64,000 bases of DNA from Chrysoperla carnea (GCF_905475395.1 NC_058337.1:14620983-14684982); one strand, 5' to 3'; shown: positions 12,651 to 24,293, counted from the first letter of the stretch. Translations and numbers: made by a program. The notes: generated from the sequence alone by a model not told the origin.

Positions 12651-13051
12651 GTAAATAGCCATCCCTTCCCCTTGATACACAATACAGTGACCCGGGTGTT
12701 CTCTTAATTCAAAAAGAATTTTTCGTGTTTTTATTTAGTTTATGACCTAAAACATGATGAAACAAAAGTTTGAACCCCTCTCCCCTCATCTGGATAATAC
12801 CAGCGCACGGACCTGCTATTTTTAAGTTAATTTTTTAAGTTTTAATAAAAAAAACTACTCATTAAAGAATATCTCTGTGAAGTTTGTTCACGAAAAAAAT
12901 TACCTGAAATAGAATTAAGGGAATTAACATGAAATAGAATTAAGGGATCGCACGCACAATTGGGGACCTTTTCAGTTGTTTATCCAAATAATCGTCTTTT
13001 TTGTATTATGTTTTTGGAGGATAAACTGCTATTAATTATGGGAAAAAAATT

Positions 13052-13114
13052 CATAATATCATGCAAGTATTCAGTTGTACAATAAACTTTATTTTCGACT
13101 GAAAATATCGGTTC
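13052..13114 (+). repeat. Direct repeat pair, first copy
   Basis: CATAATATCATGCAAGTATT, a TTTCGACT block and AAAATATCGGTTC recur in the same order and orientation at 15250-15312. The pair brackets about 2.1 kb of non-coding repeat-like DNA (13115-15249). Confidence 0.55.
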
Positions 13115-13605
13115 ACACTCTAGCACCGCCAGAGTTGGATTTAAGCTTAGCGTCGCCTCTGGGAAAAGTTAAAAATGCCGCCCCATTACCGATATTTTAC
13201 ATAAAATGATTAAAGTTTGGATATTAAATTTTTAAATAAATAAAATGACTCATTCATAGCTAAGGATTACTAGATAACCCGTATAAAATTTTCCCAAATA
13301 AGCATCCGGTCGATAGAATGCCGGTAGCGAGACTACCGACAACAGTTAAAATAAACAGGTTAGTAAAATATCAACAGTGATTTTTTTTCTTTTTATTGTG
13401 TATAGGCAATTTTAGTACAGATATGATATACAAAATTAAAAAATACTTAACAAAATTGTATCCATTTTTAGACCGTGGCTCTGTTGTTCGTCATTCGCCA
13501 GATCAGCTTTAAAATGAGCGATAAATCATGAAATTTAAAAAAAGAATAAGTTAGATCTCGCGAACCAACAATAAAACAGGCTACAAAAATAATATACACA
13601 ATGAT

Positions 13606-13765
13606 TACTCATAAATTGCAATATAATGTTCATATTTTCAAAGGCAAGCGCGCCTGATTTTCAAATTGGTCGTTTAAATCTTTACAATCTAAGCGTTCAA
13701 GTAGATCTGATTCGATGCATAGAATAGCTAGCTAGCTAAACTATTTAGTCTATTCTCATTTATTA
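13606..13765 (-). repeat. Dispersed repeat without the LTR (copy 2)
   Basis: This is the minus-strand counterpart of the sequences flanking the LTR near 7 kb, with both flanks close together and no LTR between them. It acts as an approximate empty-site reference for that insertion. Confidence 0.6.
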
Positions 13766-14077
13766 TAGAACGTAAGTAATTTTTAAACGTTTAGATCGTT
13801 GAATTTATTTTTTATCCCAAGAATGTTATCCAACGAATTCGTTATCCAAAATGTCAAATTCAGTTATAACCGAGAATTTTTCTGAATCTTTTCATATGCT
13901 TAAGAAAATTAAAAACATATTCGGAAGAAAGAAGTAAATTAATATAAAAATAATAAAAATCTTTCAAATAATAAAATATCGATCAACATCGACTTTGGTA
14001 AAATATTTTGGTAAAAGGAAAATCGATTTTTAATCAATAGATTTTTTTCGTTCAAGATCTATCCGAGTATATTTTTA

Positions 14078-14140
14078 TGATCACAGCGCTGTGATAGTTA
14101 ACTTTTTATTAGGTCACCCGGCTGATCATTTTCATTAAAA
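14078..14140 (-). repeat. Dispersed repeat family F, end segment
   Basis: Read on the minus strand it gives AAAATGATCAGCCGGGTGAC, TAATAAAA, a GCGCTG block and AAAAATATAC. This matches the plus strand at 19638-19725 (AAAATGATCAGCTGGGTGAC). Confidence 0.55.
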
Positions 14141-14199
14141 AAAAAAAAGATTTTTATTCAATAGAACGATTATAGAATCTATTGATATATTTATTTATT

Positions 14200-14345
14200 T
14201 TGTAGAAATTTTGTATTATTATGCTTAAAGCGTGCTTTTGAGTTCCTATTGTTTTCTTGGTAGTTGATATTTGCAATTTTCTGATAATGTTTTTCATGTA
14301 AATTTTGTACTTTAGTTGCGTCGTGTGTTTTTAAAATGAATTTCG
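14200..14345 (+). repeat. Dispersed repeat shared with 24735-24905
   Basis: TGTAGAAATTTTGTATTATT, then AAAGCGTGC, CCTATTGTT, ATATTTGCAATTTT and TGTAAATTTTGTACTTTA recur in the same order at 24735-24905. Neither copy codes for a recognisable protein. The frames at 14191-14705 are treated as chance. Confidence 0.55.
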
Positions 14346-15249
14346 TATTTTTGACTTTTGCGTGTTTTGTGTTTATACCATGTATATATAAAATATACCA
14401 TGTATATATGAAATACATCCTAACTGTATATAGATTTCCCTCTAGGGCAATCATTTATGGCTCTTATAAAAACTTGCAAAAACTCTTTTAAAGATTTTTC
14501 ATGGAAAATACTTCAAAACGTTTGTAACTGGGAAAAAACCATTTCAGGATACTTACTGGCCATTGTAAAGTCAATAAACATTTGCACAAAATCAATCTTA
14601 CTGGGAACGATCTCTAAAGATTTTGCCATGAAGAGAAAGATACTGGAACATACAATCTACTCTCTCAAACGACACCATCACTTAAGATGTACTGATCTCT
14701 ATTAAAGTGAAATAAATAAAGTGTTGCCCAAAAATATCATTTTATTAAGTTTATTTAAACGCACAGCTCCTGGAGCACCTTTGAAATAATAGATAAATAA
14801 TAGATCAAACTAGTCGCAGTGCAAAATAACTTTTGTGACCTACTCCATACTCAAATTTAATTTTATTTCAATAGTATTTATAAGTTCTCACCACCATACG
14901 AAGTCATTCATAAATACCCCTCCAGAAATGCTTATAAAACTTAAATATCCTTAGCCTAACGTCAAAGAAAATTCTCATAAGTGGGAGGCGTTCTCTTTTA
15001 CGAGGTCCGCAAAATTTGTGTTGCGCATAATTGAAAAAGATTTCTAGAAAAAATGAAAAATCTAGAATTTGGATTTGAAAGTTTATGTTTAGGGTTTGTT
15101 TTAAGTTTTGGATAGTTATTCGTAGACCGATTGTGAAAGTGGTGTCAGGTTTATAGACAGTAAGATAATGATAATAACAATTGTAATCTATATTTATGTT
15201 TTTATGATGTGAGAAGATTTATAAAAAATGATATAATTTTAATAGATTT

Positions 15250-15312
15250 CATAATATCATGTAAGTATTCAAGAGTATAACAAAATTTTTTTTCGACTTA
15301 AAATATCGGTTC
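15250..15312 (+). repeat. Direct repeat pair, second copy
   Basis: Second member of the pair with 13052-13114 (ATAATATCATGTAAGTATTC, TTTCGACTTAAAATATCGGT). It lies immediately before the hAT MITE at 15332. Confidence 0.55.
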
Positions 15313-15331
15313 CTGCTTTTAATGATCAGAA

Positions 15332-15718
15332 CAGGGGCGTAGTTTCCGCCGTATCAGCCGCATCAATGATACAAGGCACCCGGGCTACAGAGACCCCTAA
15401 CAGATGTAAGCAAAAATTAGAAAAATGCTATCAGACTTATCACTATTGTCTATAGAGGCAGAAATTTTAGAAAAACTGAAGTTTTCAGATATAGATGATT
15501 TAATAAATTAATTTGCCGAAAAAAGGCAATAAAAGTGTATATTAAATTTGAATTGTTTGGGTAGTTCAATTTGTAGGAGGAAGTGATAATCAATAAATAT
15601 TTATTTTAATTTAATGCAAGCAAGCATTTTGGTTTCTTTTGTGAGAAATCTTTACCCATCATTTGGGCCCTACAAGTAATTTTGATGCGGGGCCCCTCCA
15701 AGGCGAGCTACGCGACAG
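15332..15718. mobile_element. hAT-superfamily MITE with perfect 8-bp target duplication
   Basis: The left end is CAGGGGCGTAGTTTCCGCC and the inverted right end is CTGTCGCGTAGCTCGCC. GATCAGAA occurs immediately before the element (15324-15331) and again immediately after it (15719-15726): an exact 8-bp duplication, as hAT transposition makes. It is 387 bp long with no coding capacity. Confidence 0.85.
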
Positions 15719-15965
15719 GATCAGAAACAAAAAAAATTAAACAAACTTTTGTTAGTAAGGTTGAAATTATCAATATAAAAAAATGATTCTTACTTATTAT
15801 TTTCATTACCTTCATAAACAAATTTAAGAAATATATATATATTTTTTATTTTGATGATAAATTACGGATGAATTGTATCATATGCGTGATTATTAACAGA
15901 AAAATAATGTCCTGTGAATTGTAAATGGCGAAATTTTAATATAATCTATAAACATTATAGCGAAA

Positions 15966-16435
15966 CTAGCTTGCTTCGTTGGGTTTAACGGCGTTATAGC
16001 CTTCACCTGCCTTACTTTCACTTATCCCCTTTCCATAACACTCGAAATAATGATAGGGATTGTTTTACACATAGGTAAAATATAACTACAATTTCCAATG
16101 TACTGTTCTACTAAGTGTAAAATAGTCATAATTCATTGAGTTTATCAGAACAGATGACCATGAATTGTAATTTTACCATTTTTTTTATGTTTTTACGTTG
16201 GCATTTTGACAGAAATAATTTATGGTTCAAAATAATGCTCATAGATGGCGCAGTGAAATGTCAGAGTAAATATTATCTTTAAATTATTTAAAAAATATAT
16301 ATCTTTATAAATTATAGCTCATGTGTTAGTCTGAGGTATGAACTATATTATTGTAGAGTTACAATCAAATCCTTTCAATAGTTTTTCACAAACAATCTTA
16401 CTTTGACTTTTATAATATAAATGGGGAAAGAGATA
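15966..16435 (+). repeat. Dispersed repeat family I, copy 1
   Basis: It opens CTAGCTTGCTTCGTTGGGTT and contains GTGTAAAATAGTCATAATTC, ATTGAGTTTATCAGAA and AAATTATAGCTCATGTGTTA, then ends with a TTTATAATATAAATG block. The same blocks occur in order at 22968-23435. Openings of the type CTAGC...CCGCTTCGCTGGG are common in insect repeats; the class (LINE tail or MITE) was not settled. Confidence 0.6.
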
Positions 16436-16734
16436 GGGAAGGGATAATGTAAGTATTTCTAACAGGGATGAATTTATTTATAAAAATTTAGCTCATAAAT
16501 ATTGAAAACCTCTTTATCTTAATAAAAGTAAATAATTTAAATGAAACATTTTTGTATAAAGTACTAATTAATATAAATTAATATAACATTGCGTAATAAA
16601 ATACTATTTAAAAAAAAAAGATTAATTTTAATATTATTGATATTAAAAAAACAAATTTAATTTTCAAGTTTTAGCTATCATTTTTCGATCTAACCTATAT
16701 CACAATAATCATTGTTTTATTATTTTCAATGTTA

Positions 16735-16832
16735 CATCCATTTTCTATGTTACATTTAGTTGTTTCGTTAAAGGCCTTGGTGGGTGGAATCATTGACTCT
16801 TGATTTATTACTTCATTGACATTTTCTTGCAT
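16735..16832 (-). pseudogene. Possible relic of a P450 last exon
   Basis: Minus-strand translation gives EVINQESMIPPTKAF, then NETTKCNIENGCNI. This lines up with the last exon of the intact gene at 7.65 kb: ELIPNEKSMIPPKV, then TTKSANTTLENGFHV. SMIPP and ENG are identical. No haem loop or other exon was found nearby, and upstream residues do not match, so it would be a short decayed duplicate. It could still be a coincidence in AT-rich DNA. Confidence 0.35.
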
Positions 16833-17857
16833 TTTCCACACTGCCTAGAGACGGCGCTAAGGTTAAACTATGACTATCTTAGAACAATTGGAATTTACAT
16901 ATAGGGGAAAGTGTTCTATAATGATATCTCTGGGTGAAATGATCCCTCGTTGTTTTAAGTGAACCATTAAAGCCATCTAGTATATTTATCGATAGGTGGC
17001 GTCCACGTGATCAAACTAATCGTTCAACAAAAACTGATGACGATGTATAAGCTATTTTGTGTTCCGTAGCAAAAATATCAATTAATTAATTCTTCAATTT
17101 TTCTCAATTTTTCCCAAAAAATTGCTCCAACAAAAAATTGGCGGTCTCATTATAACGTTGATATCTTTTGAAACCTACTTCTTAGTATGTGCAAACCGGC
17201 AATTTTTTATTATCAAAGGGATGAAAAATCAGACTCTTTCAAAGGTATGACCTTATAAAAAAAAGTATGACTTGCAGCAGATTATAGATCGTGAACCTTC
17301 CTTTTGGAGTTTTAATAAAGAAAATTTGAGTAGGAGTAGTAATAAATAAAATTAACTAAGTTCAACCATGGCTCGATTGACAACTTAGTATAGAAACAAG
17401 GGACAGAATGTTTGAACTGTCTATTTTGTATATGATTCTAAGAACACTTCCATTACCATTTGTAACTAATCCATTTTATAAACATTTTTGTGTTAACTTA
17501 TGATCTAAAGGTTGCATAAGTTAACACCAGACTTTAATGGTTGTAAAGTCCACTCACAGGGCTGAAGCGAATGGTGTCACGAATGAGATACAACTACCTT
17601 ACCTGGTTGAGTGGTGAAGTTGGCACAAACGCATGAGTTGTTTGTATGAAAGTAATATACTGTCTAAAAAATTTCAAATATTGTTGTTTGGAAATATAAC
17701 ATAGTTCTAAAAAATCTTTTTTTGATTGGTTCTACAACTTATAAATATTGTTTGATGTGGTTGGAAAGATCTTCTTGATATTTTGTATAGAGTAATAATT
17801 GTTAATTTCGAGTAACTTTTTGTCAACTTTTAAAAACGAAGGGTAGTTTCCCAATAA

Positions 17858-19100
17858 TGGGCCTCGACTGTTAAAGTCTTGGACTTGTTTCTTTCGTTTC
17901 AGATTTTGTTTAACGCAGTCGGATTTTTAATTTTTTTAAATTGTTTATTTTTTTCTCTTGTGTTTTATGGGGGTTTTAAAAAAAATCTGCTTAATCAAAA
18001 TGACCAGAAATTGGTACAAATTACATAATTTTGTAATATTTTTCAAATTTGATAATATTCACTCATATTGCTTGAGGGAATTTATATTATTTTGTAAATA
18101 AGAATTTCTTCAATTCTAGGCAATAAAAAATTACATCATTTTTAAATAGGTACATTATATATTCACACAGACAATTAAAAAATTGTAATTTTTTTACTTT
18201 AAAATACTTTTTATGTTCAATTGATAAATTTACATAATAATCATTTTATTATCTTATTAGATAATTAAATATGAAAAGCTTCGATCAGAGCCGGTTTTAA
18301 TTCATGGGTTACCGTCGAGGGCGATAGGCATGGGTTGCCTATAGAATATTATTACCATCGCTGTGACGAACTGTAATGTACTCCAATCTTTAGACTTCGA
18401 AAACTCGATCACCTAATTTACTAAATTAGCCTTCTTGACACTCTTACGAAGTAGCACATAGTTGGGCGAGAAACGAGAATGTGGAAAGGATACTTGTGTG
18501 CACAGCTATATATGTGCGTTCCTATCTGCCTGACTCAGATTCTCGTGTCGTATTTTTCAAAAATGTGTTACCATATAGAACAAGTTCAATTTTTGCAGTG
18601 AAAACTTCTTTAGCGACGTTGAGCACTTTTTGGTAGGGGAAAATGAATTTCGCGTCACCAACATGCTCATGCCTAGCGCATGCGCATCTGTCGTTTTTGT
18701 AAATATTTTATGTAAATTTATGTAAATACAAATACTTTGTTGGGGTGTTACTGTACATAAGTTACAAGGAACTACTTTAGATCAAGCTGTACTTGAATTA
18801 AGTTCACGTATTTTTGCAAAATGTCAAGCCTTTGTAGCGTTGAACCGGGTTAGATCTCTAGATGGACTATTAATCAGTAGTTTAGATCACTGTAAGCTAC
18901 TTAATAATCCCCATGATATAAACTCCCTCAATGAAATGATCAGATTACGAAATTAACCATCTTAATTATAACTAAAAAGTGTAAAATAAAAAAATACAAA
19001 ATCCGACTGAGTAAAAAGTAAACCTAACTTCTTAAAAAATGAACTGAAAAGAAAAAACAAGTCCAACAGTTTACATAGCGACTTTAACAGTCGGGACCCA
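17858..19100. mobile_element. 1.24 kb element with matching TIRs, unclassified DNA transposon
   Basis: The left end is TGGGCCTCGACTGTTAAAGTC less its last base; the right end read inward is TGGGTCCCGACTGTTAAAGT. Similarity continues inward through GGACTTGTT, TTTCAG and CAGTCGGATTTT on both sides, over roughly 100 bases with gaps. No transposase frame is visible, and no clear target duplication was seen. An inner GAGCCGGTTTTAATTCATGG near 18287 may mark a second, nested element. Confidence 0.6.
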
Positions 19101-19637
19101 AGAGTATCTGGTTATAATTGTATCCTTGTGATGTAAGCACTTGATATTAAACTGATCAGTGATTTAGATATTAGGTATATTTAATATTTAAATCAACCTT
19201 TTTTAATTAATATACGACCTATTAAAAATTGACGAAACTGTTTTTCTTCTATATATTAAATATTTCAAAAATTATGAAACAATCTATTTTTGGATAATAT
19301 TACAATTTGCAATTTCAAAATTCACATTGAATAAAAAATGATTTATATCTCTTGTTAAAAATTATAATTTGAAAAGACTGACAGACTAACAAATAGATTG
19401 AGATAGAGAATTTAGAATTTTACCTCCACATACAATTTTTTATGGAACCTTTGTAGAATTATTAGGAGAAATGGTTTTCGGTGGCTGTAATATATATATC
19501 GTTTCAAACACCAAACTTCATGCATCTTATACAAGATAATGAAAAAAAAAAATATGACTCACTTTTCTATAAGAATAAAAGTTTTAAAATTGAAGGGGTG
19601 TAATGAAAAAGGTGTGACTAATCTTTTTATTCAAAGA

Positions 19638-19725
19638 AAATGATCAGCTGGGTGACGTAATAAAAGGTCCATTTTTTCACTATCGCGGCGCTGCGACCTT
19701 AAAAATATACTCTGTATATTTTTTA
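19638..19725 (+). repeat. Dispersed repeat family F, end segment
   Basis: It matches the minus strand of 14078-14140 (GATCAGCTGGGTGACGTAAT, CGCTGCGACC, AAAAATATAC). It lies directly beside repeat family C. Confidence 0.55.
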
Positions 19726-19754
19726 TACAATATATAATGTATATTATGAAACAT

Positions 19755-20298
19755 ATCAAGGTATACTAAGTTTAGTATCAAGTTTTTAACGTTTAAAAAT
19801 TTTGATGCTACGAACAAAATTTTGGTATAGGTGTTCATAAAATCTATTTCCGGTTTCCTTTTGACTGTCCGACCGTCTGTCTGGCCCCCTGCTGAAATTT
19901 TTATAGTGTGCTCAGAACGTTAAAAGTGGGACTAAGTTCGTAAATGAGTCATACGTCAATTGGGTCTTGGGTCCGTAAGACCCATCTTACAAACCGTTAG
20001 AGGTAGAAGTTCAAATGTAAAAATGTTCCTTATAACAAAATAAACAACTTTTGCTTAAAAATTTTTTCGTAAACTTCACTGTTTTTCCGTGAAGGCGGAA
20101 ATTAGGTGCAAATTAAATAGTATGTATTATATGAGAATATCAGTTATGTGTGTATGTGACATGTATGTATGAGTGGCTATCTAAGAGTGGTCATCTTTCT
20201 TTACAAACATGAAAAATAAACTATTCGTAATCAATACTACCTATACATAGTATTTCAACAATTTACTCAGTTAATTGTTTGTTTTCACTTGTTGGTAT
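19755..20298 (-). repeat. Repeat family C, long copy
   Basis: Read on the minus strand it begins near ACAAGTGAAAACAAACAATT and runs to TTGATGCTACGAACAAAATT near its other end, colinear with 48640-49150. The family carries a CTGTCTGTC-type stretch, as many insect repeats do. No coding sequence is present. Confidence 0.65.
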
Positions 20299-20318
20299 AA
20301 TATTTACAAATGAACCTA

Positions 20319-20370
20319 TGGGCTAGGTGTGTCCCAACTCAGGGTAGCCACTATAGCCTAGCCTAACCTT
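20319..20370 (+). repeat. 3' end of a SINE-like repeat with (AACCT)-type tail
   Basis: GGCTAGGTGTGTCCCAACTC, then GGTAGCCACTATAGCC and TAGCCTAACC, correspond to the minus strand of 53485-53545 (GCCTAAGTGTGTTCTTCGTG, ATAGCCAATATAACC, TAACCTAACC). Only the 3' end is present. Confidence 0.5.
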
Positions 20371-21642
20371 TACAAATGACGGAAGAGTCAAAATGTGAAA
20401 AAGTCAAAATTTACTGGACTTCGAAGACCAATTTGGCTAACAGCTATAACTAAATAGCTATAAAAAGGAGGATCTGTAGCAAAGCTTTAAAGAATTTCAA
20501 AAATATTTTTTAGGTACTAAGTAGATATCAAAGTCAGAAATTAGGTGCTCTGTAACTTACACCGTAACTCAATAACTCAAAGTTGCGTTGCTAATGCAAT
20601 GAAAATAAGAATGAAATAATGAATGTTAGAGAAACCTGAAATTGTCATATTAACAACGAAAGTCTTGAATTTCGAAAAACAACGCTAAAAATAAGGTCTC
20701 TCTAAAACTGGAATGAATGCTTAGTCAGGTATAAACTAAGCGTGGTAATTAAGTGCTAATTCATCTTTATTAAGTGAGGTCTGCAGGAAAATTTTATAGT
20801 ATCTGAATATGAATGTTATTTGAGTATTTGACACCAGATTTGTTATATACATATTGTATAGACAAGTAAAATAATATCATAATCTTACAGAGATAAACAC
20901 ATATAAATGCATATACTTAAAACACCGCAAAACATAACCAATAAATGACCCTGATCTCAATGCCGAGAATCGAAATTGCATGTACTAACTATAATTACAA
21001 CAAAAACTATGTCGAAATATTCTTTTTGTCAAGGTTATTTTGTTTTTAAAATGTAATTTTCATGCAAACCAATGACAGTTCAGCTATATTATAAACTAAC
21101 TATGTATTCATTGATACAATATATTGCTTATACAATATTAATAGGTATTAACAGACAGGTAATTTTAAAAAGTAAAGTCTTAGGTAGTAATAAATAGTAT
21201 AGTAATAAATAGTAAATAGTAGTAGTTCCTAACGTTAAGCGAGAAAAAATTTAGTTTTTCTTTACCGTACCTTTTAAGAGAAAAATTAATAAAATTATTC
21301 AAAAAAAAAAATGAAATGGTTTGTGTTTGCAAAACTAGCACAGTTCAAAGTAACTGAAAATAAGCGATTTTATGGATTTATTCAAAGACAAAAAAAAATT
21401 TAAAAAAGTAAGGTTTTGGCGCGTAATCTCAGAAGTGTTAGTTAGTGCGTTAATTGACGCTTTGTGTACATAAAAAAACGATTTTTGGTCAATATCTCGG
21501 GAACCATCAACTTTATGAAAAAAGGTTTCAAACAAAAATTGTCAGGAATTTTTTTCCCTAAAAAAAAATGTCGAATCCAAAATTTTGATATCTTCACCCA
21601 TTTTCCCGAAAATCGGGAAAAACGGCCAAATATATATATATA

Positions 21643-22108
21643 TCTTAATATATATATTTCTTGTGTGCGTGTGTATGTAATTGAACTCCTCCTAGACGGC
21701 TGGACCGATTTTGATGAAATTTTTTGTGTGTGTTCGTGGAGATTCGAGAATGGTTTAGATTTACAATTTGGTCCAGTACAACTGTTTTTGAGGGCTCCGT
21801 ACCAAAAAAATGAAATTTCATTAAATGGTGGGAGCGCATATAAATCATATCACATTATGTATACTATGTGTACTATGTATTTTTAATAGTATTCAGGTAT
21901 TGTCAATAGGCATTTATTAGAGCCATATGCGAGCGCAGCGAGCTCTACTATCAAAGGTCAGGCCAAAGGTCGAAGGTCAGGCCACTCCAATAAATAGGAG
22001 TTAAATTGGGGTTTAGCGGGATGGGTTTAGCGGACAGGCTAAACGTAGTATAGGTATTCATGAATTGGAGTTACGTTTTTACGGGACAACGTCCGTCGGG
22101 GCCGCTAG
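21643..22108 (+). mobile_element. Non-autonomous Helitron with TC start and CTAG end
   Basis: It begins TCTTAATATATATATTTCTT, continues GGCTGGACCGATTTTGATGA, and ends GGGACAACGTCCGTCGGGGC followed by CGCTAG. The last block can form the short GC-rich hairpin (ACG...CGT) expected just before a Helitron CTRR end. It lies between A and T with no duplication, inside a TA-rich run on both sides. It is 466 bp with no Rep/helicase, so non-autonomous. The overlapping open frames are by-products. Confidence 0.8.
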
Positions 22109-22449
22109 TATATATATATATATTTATATGCTAATTAACAATATCTTAAAACTTATTAAGGAATATATGAATTTATAAATATACATGCGCAAAATGTTAG
22201 AAAAGTACCGGAACAGCAAAAAAACTCGAAAAATAATTATTTAGCAAAACTTATTTTTGTAAAAAAATTTTAGGGCTAAAAGAGTTGAACTTGAAGGTTA
22301 AATAAAATAAATTGATAAGAATGAGAGGTTGTTCAAAACATTTTTTTCGAAAAAAGAATACATTATGTTGTAATTTGTCTAATAAAAAGATCTGATTTTG
22401 AAAAGTTTTATTAAGTCAATATTTTTAGTTAAAATATTCAAAATCTTCA

Positions 22450-22750
22450 ATTCGTTTATGACTCAACATATCATCAACCTTCGCGTTCCATACATGTAAT
22501 TGTTCTTTTTCAAATTCTTTAAGTACACTTCTACGTATGTTAGGAGTGATTCCGTTTTCTTTATTATCTGCTCTAAATGAACTACATTTCTAAACAACCA
22601 TTAACCATTCCTATCGAACTTTTTCAATTTGTAGACCTGTACATTCGATTTCAAAAGTGAATAGTTCAATGTAAATAAGTATTTTCAAAAGCAGAGATTT
22701 TTATAAAGAAATGGCTTTTTTCATAAACCTTTTAATAAAATATTTTTCCA
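22450..22750 (-). repeat. Repeat family H, copy 1, with decayed coding remnant
   Basis: It is colinear with 51866-52160: CGTTCCATACATGTAATTG, TTCCTATCGAACTTTTTCAA, GATTTCAAAAGTGAATA and AGCAGAGATTTTTATAAAGA all recur in order. On the minus strand a short frame reads ITPNIRRSVLKEFEKEQLH, homologous to the remnant at 51854-52005 but shifted by one base after KEF. Confidence 0.6.
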
Positions 22751-22967
22751 TATGGATTGATATCCATTGTCGTATGAGAAAAGATTTCACAACCACCCCC
22801 CACCCCCTACACCCATAGAGGTAAGGATTTGGAAGTGGTGAATTTAGATTCAGTAAGTATAAATAGATATATTTATACAATTTTCTTAGGACCACATAAT
22901 TTTTTAATCTTTCTAAAATATGATTGTGAAGGTCACACGATATTCCTATTACCTAGCATTTATTAGT

Positions 22968-23435
22968 AACTGGCCTGATACCCGCCCGTTTCACTGTGCT
23001 TAAAAGTAAAAAAACCGCTTTATTGCCTCCACCTCTCTTGATGTACACAGTTTTCAATTTTGTTAAATGTAAAATAGTCTTAATTCATTGAGTATATCAG
23101 AAAAGTTGGCCATGAATGGTTTGATATTGAGTATTTTAAATTTTTACAGAATACTTTAATTTCAAAATGATGATTATAGATCTGCTCCATCTATAATCAT
23201 CAATTTGAACCATAAATTACAGATTTCTGTAAAAATTTATAATAGTAAATGTTAGGATTAAATTTTATTTTTTAATTTTTTTTAAAAATAAGTATTTATA
23301 AATTATAGTTCATGTGTTATTCTGAAGTATTAGCTATATTGCTGTACAGTTTCATTAAAAACCATTCGCTAGTTTTAACGTGCAAGCGTAGCAAACAAAC
23401 AAACATCCTTACTTTCGCATTTATAATATATAGAG
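22968..23435 (+). repeat. Dispersed repeat family I, copy 2, with internal hairpin
   Basis: It opens ACTGGCCTGATACCCGCCCG and shares GTAAAATAGTCTTAATTCAT, AAATTATAGTTCATGTGTTA and the closing TTTATAATATATAG with copy 1. It also holds a perfect hairpin, GATGATTATAGAT and its reverse complement around a 7-base loop (about 23168-23200), absent from copy 1. From 23436 to 24050 nothing was recognised. Confidence 0.6.
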
Positions 23436-24050
23436 ATGTTTTAAGAATTTTGAGACTCATTGTAACTATACTTATTAATTAATATACCTAATTTAAAATA
23501 ATTTCATTGCTTTTATTAATGTCATTTGCTATTAATGTGTGTGTACATTACATGTATTTTTTAAATTTTATTGTTAATTAATAAAATATTATGTTATGAA
23601 TAAATTATGATGAAATTTTTGTAAAAAGTACAAAATTAATTTACTAATTGTTATCTATTATTTGAAAATATTTGTAACAATTAATTCATTCAAATTGTTT
23701 GTACAAATTGATGTAATAACTAATAAATAAACAGTTTTATTGTTCATTATGTTTTAGTGTGTCATGTACTAAAGTGCAGATGAAGATTACGTTGAAGGTT
23801 GCATTAAACAATGCCTGTACGGCAGTAGCGGATGCTTAGGGCAAAAATGCTCAGAGGGAATATTTAAGGATAAAAATAGACTTTTTATAGAAAAATTGGA
23901 AAAATTATTTTCAAAGTGAAATGACACAATGACAAGTTTATTTGGTGACACTCTCCAAAGGGTCGGATTGTCCATTAGCACCAAGGCTTCAACTTTCAGA
24001 AAAGGATAACTATAGGAAAAGAAGGATTATTATATATATATATATATATA

Positions 24051-24293
24051 CAGTGGACCCGCGGTAATCCGGCTCCTGTCTAAACCAGCACTCCTTGTAA
24101 TCCAAAATAACTATAACGGCAATTACAATGATTGAAATCTTATCACTTTGATATGTAATTTGTCGGATTACAAGGTATTTTTTTAAAAAGTTCCGGACTA
24201 CCAGGAGATTTGTGGCAGTACTCTATAGTCCGACAAATTCGATAATTCGACATCACCTGGGAAAATGTTGGTTGGATTATCGCGGGTCCACTG
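24051..24293. mobile_element. pogo/Tigger-type MITE
   Basis: The left end is CAGTGGACCCGCGGTAATCC; the right end read inward is CAGTGGACCCGCGATAATCC, 19 of 20 identical. TA lies on each side, the target duplication expected of Tc1/mariner/pogo elements. It is 243 bp, non-coding, inserted in a TA microsatellite (24031-24050). Confidence 0.85.

Larger units (their letters stand above)
11238..12815 (+). mobile_element. Degraded hAT-like DNA transposon carrying a nested LINE fragment
   Basis: The ends are inverted copies: CAGGCCCGTGCGC on the left and, reading inward from the right, CAGGTCCGTGCGC. Inside are a broken hAT transposase C-terminus on the plus strand (about 11650-11857) and an oppositely oriented non-LTR retrotransposon piece (about 11938-12650). 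No matching 8-bp target duplication was seen, so the borders may be rearranged or old. The segment 11260-11640 has no recognisable domain. Confidence 0.6.

Noticed and set aside
21464..21886. 140-residue open frame on the plus strand
   Set aside because: It runs across the start of the Helitron and its flank; composition is low-complexity and unlike a protein family.
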